From Planctomycetota bacterium (GTDB taxonomy: Bacteria > Planctomycetota > Phycisphaerae > Sedimentisphaerales > Anaerohalosphaeraceae), in the NCBI GenBank assembly GCA_030637065.1, contig DAOVVQ010000174.1, positions 1 to 8,002 of the forward strand: 8,002 nucleotides of DNA. The letters run 5' to 3'. The notes beneath the pieces were generated by a model. The model saw only the letters and a list, made by a program, of their open reading frames with translations. It did no database searches and had not been told where the DNA came from. The translations under genes and the position numbers were made by a program. Positions 7,501 to 8,002 of the stretch are shown one piece after another; positions within the stretch are counted from its first letter, which is position 1; each line of letters opens with the position of its first letter.

Positions 7501-8002
7501 GATCGACCAGCAGGAAGAACTCGAGCAGCGATACGAGTTCCTGGCCACCCAGGTCGAAGACCTCGACAAGAGCAAGACGCAGCTCGAGCAACTGATAGGC
7601 AAGATCAACAAGGAAAGCAAAGAGAAGTTCAGAGTGACGTTCGAGCAGGTAAGGATCAATTTCCAGGAGCTTTTCCGAAAGCTCTTTGGCGGCGGCAAGG
7701 CCGATATCTACCTGGAGGACCCCGAAGACATCCTCGATTGCGGCATCGAGATCATCGCCCGCCCGCCCGGCAAGGAAACGCGAAGTATCAGCCTGCTTAG
7801 CGGCGGCGAAAAAACTCTCACGGCCCTTGGCCTTTTGTTCGCCGTCTTTAAGTGCAAACCGTCGCCCTTCTGCTTCCTCGACGAGGTCGACGCGGCACTG
7901 GACGAGGCGAACAACGAGCGATTCAATATGATCGTTCAGGATTTCCAGAAGGACTCTCAGTTCGTAATTGTCACTCACTCCAAGCGTACGATGAGCATTG
8001 CC
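4517..8002 (+). CDS. smc: Chromosome segregation/condensation ATPase SMC, lacking only the extreme C-terminus
   Basis: Structural-maintenance-of-chromosomes ATPase. Bacterial SMC dimerises at its hinge, binds the kleisin ScpA with ScpB, and organises and segregates the chromosome as a DNA loop-extruding ring. 1162 codons are open to the window edge; family members run to about 1150-1200, so perhaps 20-40 residues are missing. Visible parts: N-terminal head with Walker A 'GPNGCGKSN' (residues 31-39), 'KWVLGNQSPKSLRSG' and 'YSIIEQGQID' (Gln142 region); coiled coil about 165-520, rich in E, Q, K and R; hinge about 522-672 ('YIEGIVADIL', 'AIAVEAALEGR', 'WKLLGRTVLVE', 'FVTPAGELFDGG'); returning coil about 680-1020; C-terminal head from about 1030, with 'ELFRKLFGGGKADIYLED', 'ARPPGK', the ABC signature 'LLSGGEKTLTALGLLFAVF' (about 1093-1111), Walker B 'FCFLDEVDAALDEAN' (Asp1122, Glu1123) and the His-switch 'VTHSKRTM'. 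All catalytic motifs are intact. scpA and scpB are not in the window, and the gene is 228 bases from its upstream neighbour. The identification is secure. Confidence 0.98.
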   Translation, partial: MQLEKIVLNGFKSFAEKTEFKFDKGITAVVGPNGCGKSNVVDAVKWVLGNQSPKSLRSGHMSDVIFSGSGSRKASGMAEVRLAFSDVAGLSIEQDNLEIARRLYRSGESEYLINNRSCRLKDIRELFMDTGVGVSAYSIIEQGQIDQLLHASKVDRRLIFEEAAGISKYKAHKKEALRKLDRTEQNLLRLADIVTEVQKQLRSVKLQAGKARNYLQHSGRLKELRVNYSLAEFDKITTMTRDKGQTLAKLKENFGGVVAEVARQDASVSELGSTIIASEGEINRCDNSLITAKSRIEQQLERIEFLKSRIEELNNRKNSSTQQVRRLNGRIGQLTGDLAQSKVELEENEKLLAGKTAELTTMEQIIRQAGGECQEIETNLSDEKSGVIDIVRRTAQLHNEIQSMSTYRGKLSGQKERLSDRATDAQGRLTTILTEKAQHKIRLDDINKVIADLKESLEAKREETVAIEDRRRDISSKLTDAREKRSGLASEHKILSDMETNREGLSGSLKNILAMRASADDDRYDYIEGIVADILHAEPKYAIAVEAALEGRTDALVVNSTKKLLADDEMRERLRSRVNVICTDRIEPFVDSADFSNNPAVLGRAVEFVNYDSKHAAVAWKLLGRTVLVESIEAGMKIAAKLARKADNYTFVTPAGELFDGGHSISLGPVGKAAGLISRKSRLSELSQSIAAVSLDIETLDAKLDQSARQNDHLVRLCKDLRTSVYEANTEKVNADATIGHIEENVKRLTDEQPVIAGEIDALEREISQSVQKEYDSKQKLGELEQINTERTSRIAELEERFARKKAALEEQTAELTELKISAGQIAEQQNSIRQRSVSLQDQLEHTRGELETTNSDFAACDEQIAQSERDILAAQAAVSELYVEKDRAQQISTRMHEEVRQLLEEKEQTERSLRDNRVRQSEVEQKMHAVELELSQLSVKDEDLRLRVQEELQIDLVEAYESFEQEDVDWQQVREEIAELRGKIERLGNVNVDAIDQQEELEQRYEFLATQVEDLDKSKTQLEQLIGKINKESKEKFRVTFEQVRINFQELFRKLFGGGKADIYLEDPEDILDCGIEIIARPPGKETRSISLLSGGEKTLTALGLLFAVFKCKPSPFCFLDEVDAALDEANNERFNMIVQDFQKDSQFVIVTHSKRTMSIA

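Noticed and set aside
6515..7978. A 487-codon open frame on the minus strand
   Set aside because: It lies wholly opposite smc, whose frame carries every expected SMC motif. The antisense product is a leucine/valine-rich mirror of the E/Q/K-rich coiled coil, a common shadow of biased coding sequence.

Overview
The window holds three protein-coding genes, two of them cut by the window edges. The composition and codon use look like one ordinary bacterial chromosome. No mobile element, tRNA, rRNA or CRISPR array is visible. The best taxonomic guess is Planctomycetota, possibly a Phycisphaerae/Sedimentisphaerales-type lineage. This rests on recall of protein style only: a multi-PAS sensor with a 'PSEDPNPVLRI' PAS start, a lipoprotein combining FlgI and HEAT repeats, and an SMC hinge exit reading 'SLGPVGKAAGLISRKS'. 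It is an inference, not a demonstrated placement.

Layout. Positions 2031 down to 1 (minus strand) encode the first 677 residues of a membrane-anchored sensor. It has TM1, a CHASE8-like extracytoplasmic domain, TM2, HAMP, three complete PAS domains and the start of a fourth. The output domain lies beyond the left edge. Positions 2032-2623 are a divergent intergenic region with a good sigma70-type promoter facing each way. Its middle part (minus strand, about 2311-2047) has weak coding-like character and may be a gene relic or a small leader ORF. Positions 2624-4288 (plus) encode a complete 554-residue predicted lipoprotein that aligns with flagellar P-ring protein FlgI from end to end, but with about 145 residues of HEAT-like repeats inserted in the middle. 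Positions 4289-4516 are a 228-base gap with a weak terminator candidate and small inverted repeats. Positions 4517-8002 (plus) encode almost all of a chromosome-segregation SMC ATPase (1162 codons), with only the extreme C-terminus missing.

How the genes relate. The sensor and the FlgI-like gene are divergently transcribed from separate promoters. smc follows the FlgI-like gene on the same strand but is separated by 228 bases, so co-transcription is not assured. Nothing in the sequence shows a shared pathway. The most unusual item is the FlgI-like lipoprotein. It has FlgI's two conserved halves, a HEAT array between them, a lipid anchor, extra cysteines and no visible flagellar neighbour. This suggests a P-ring-like protein adapted to another envelope role or to an unusual basal body.
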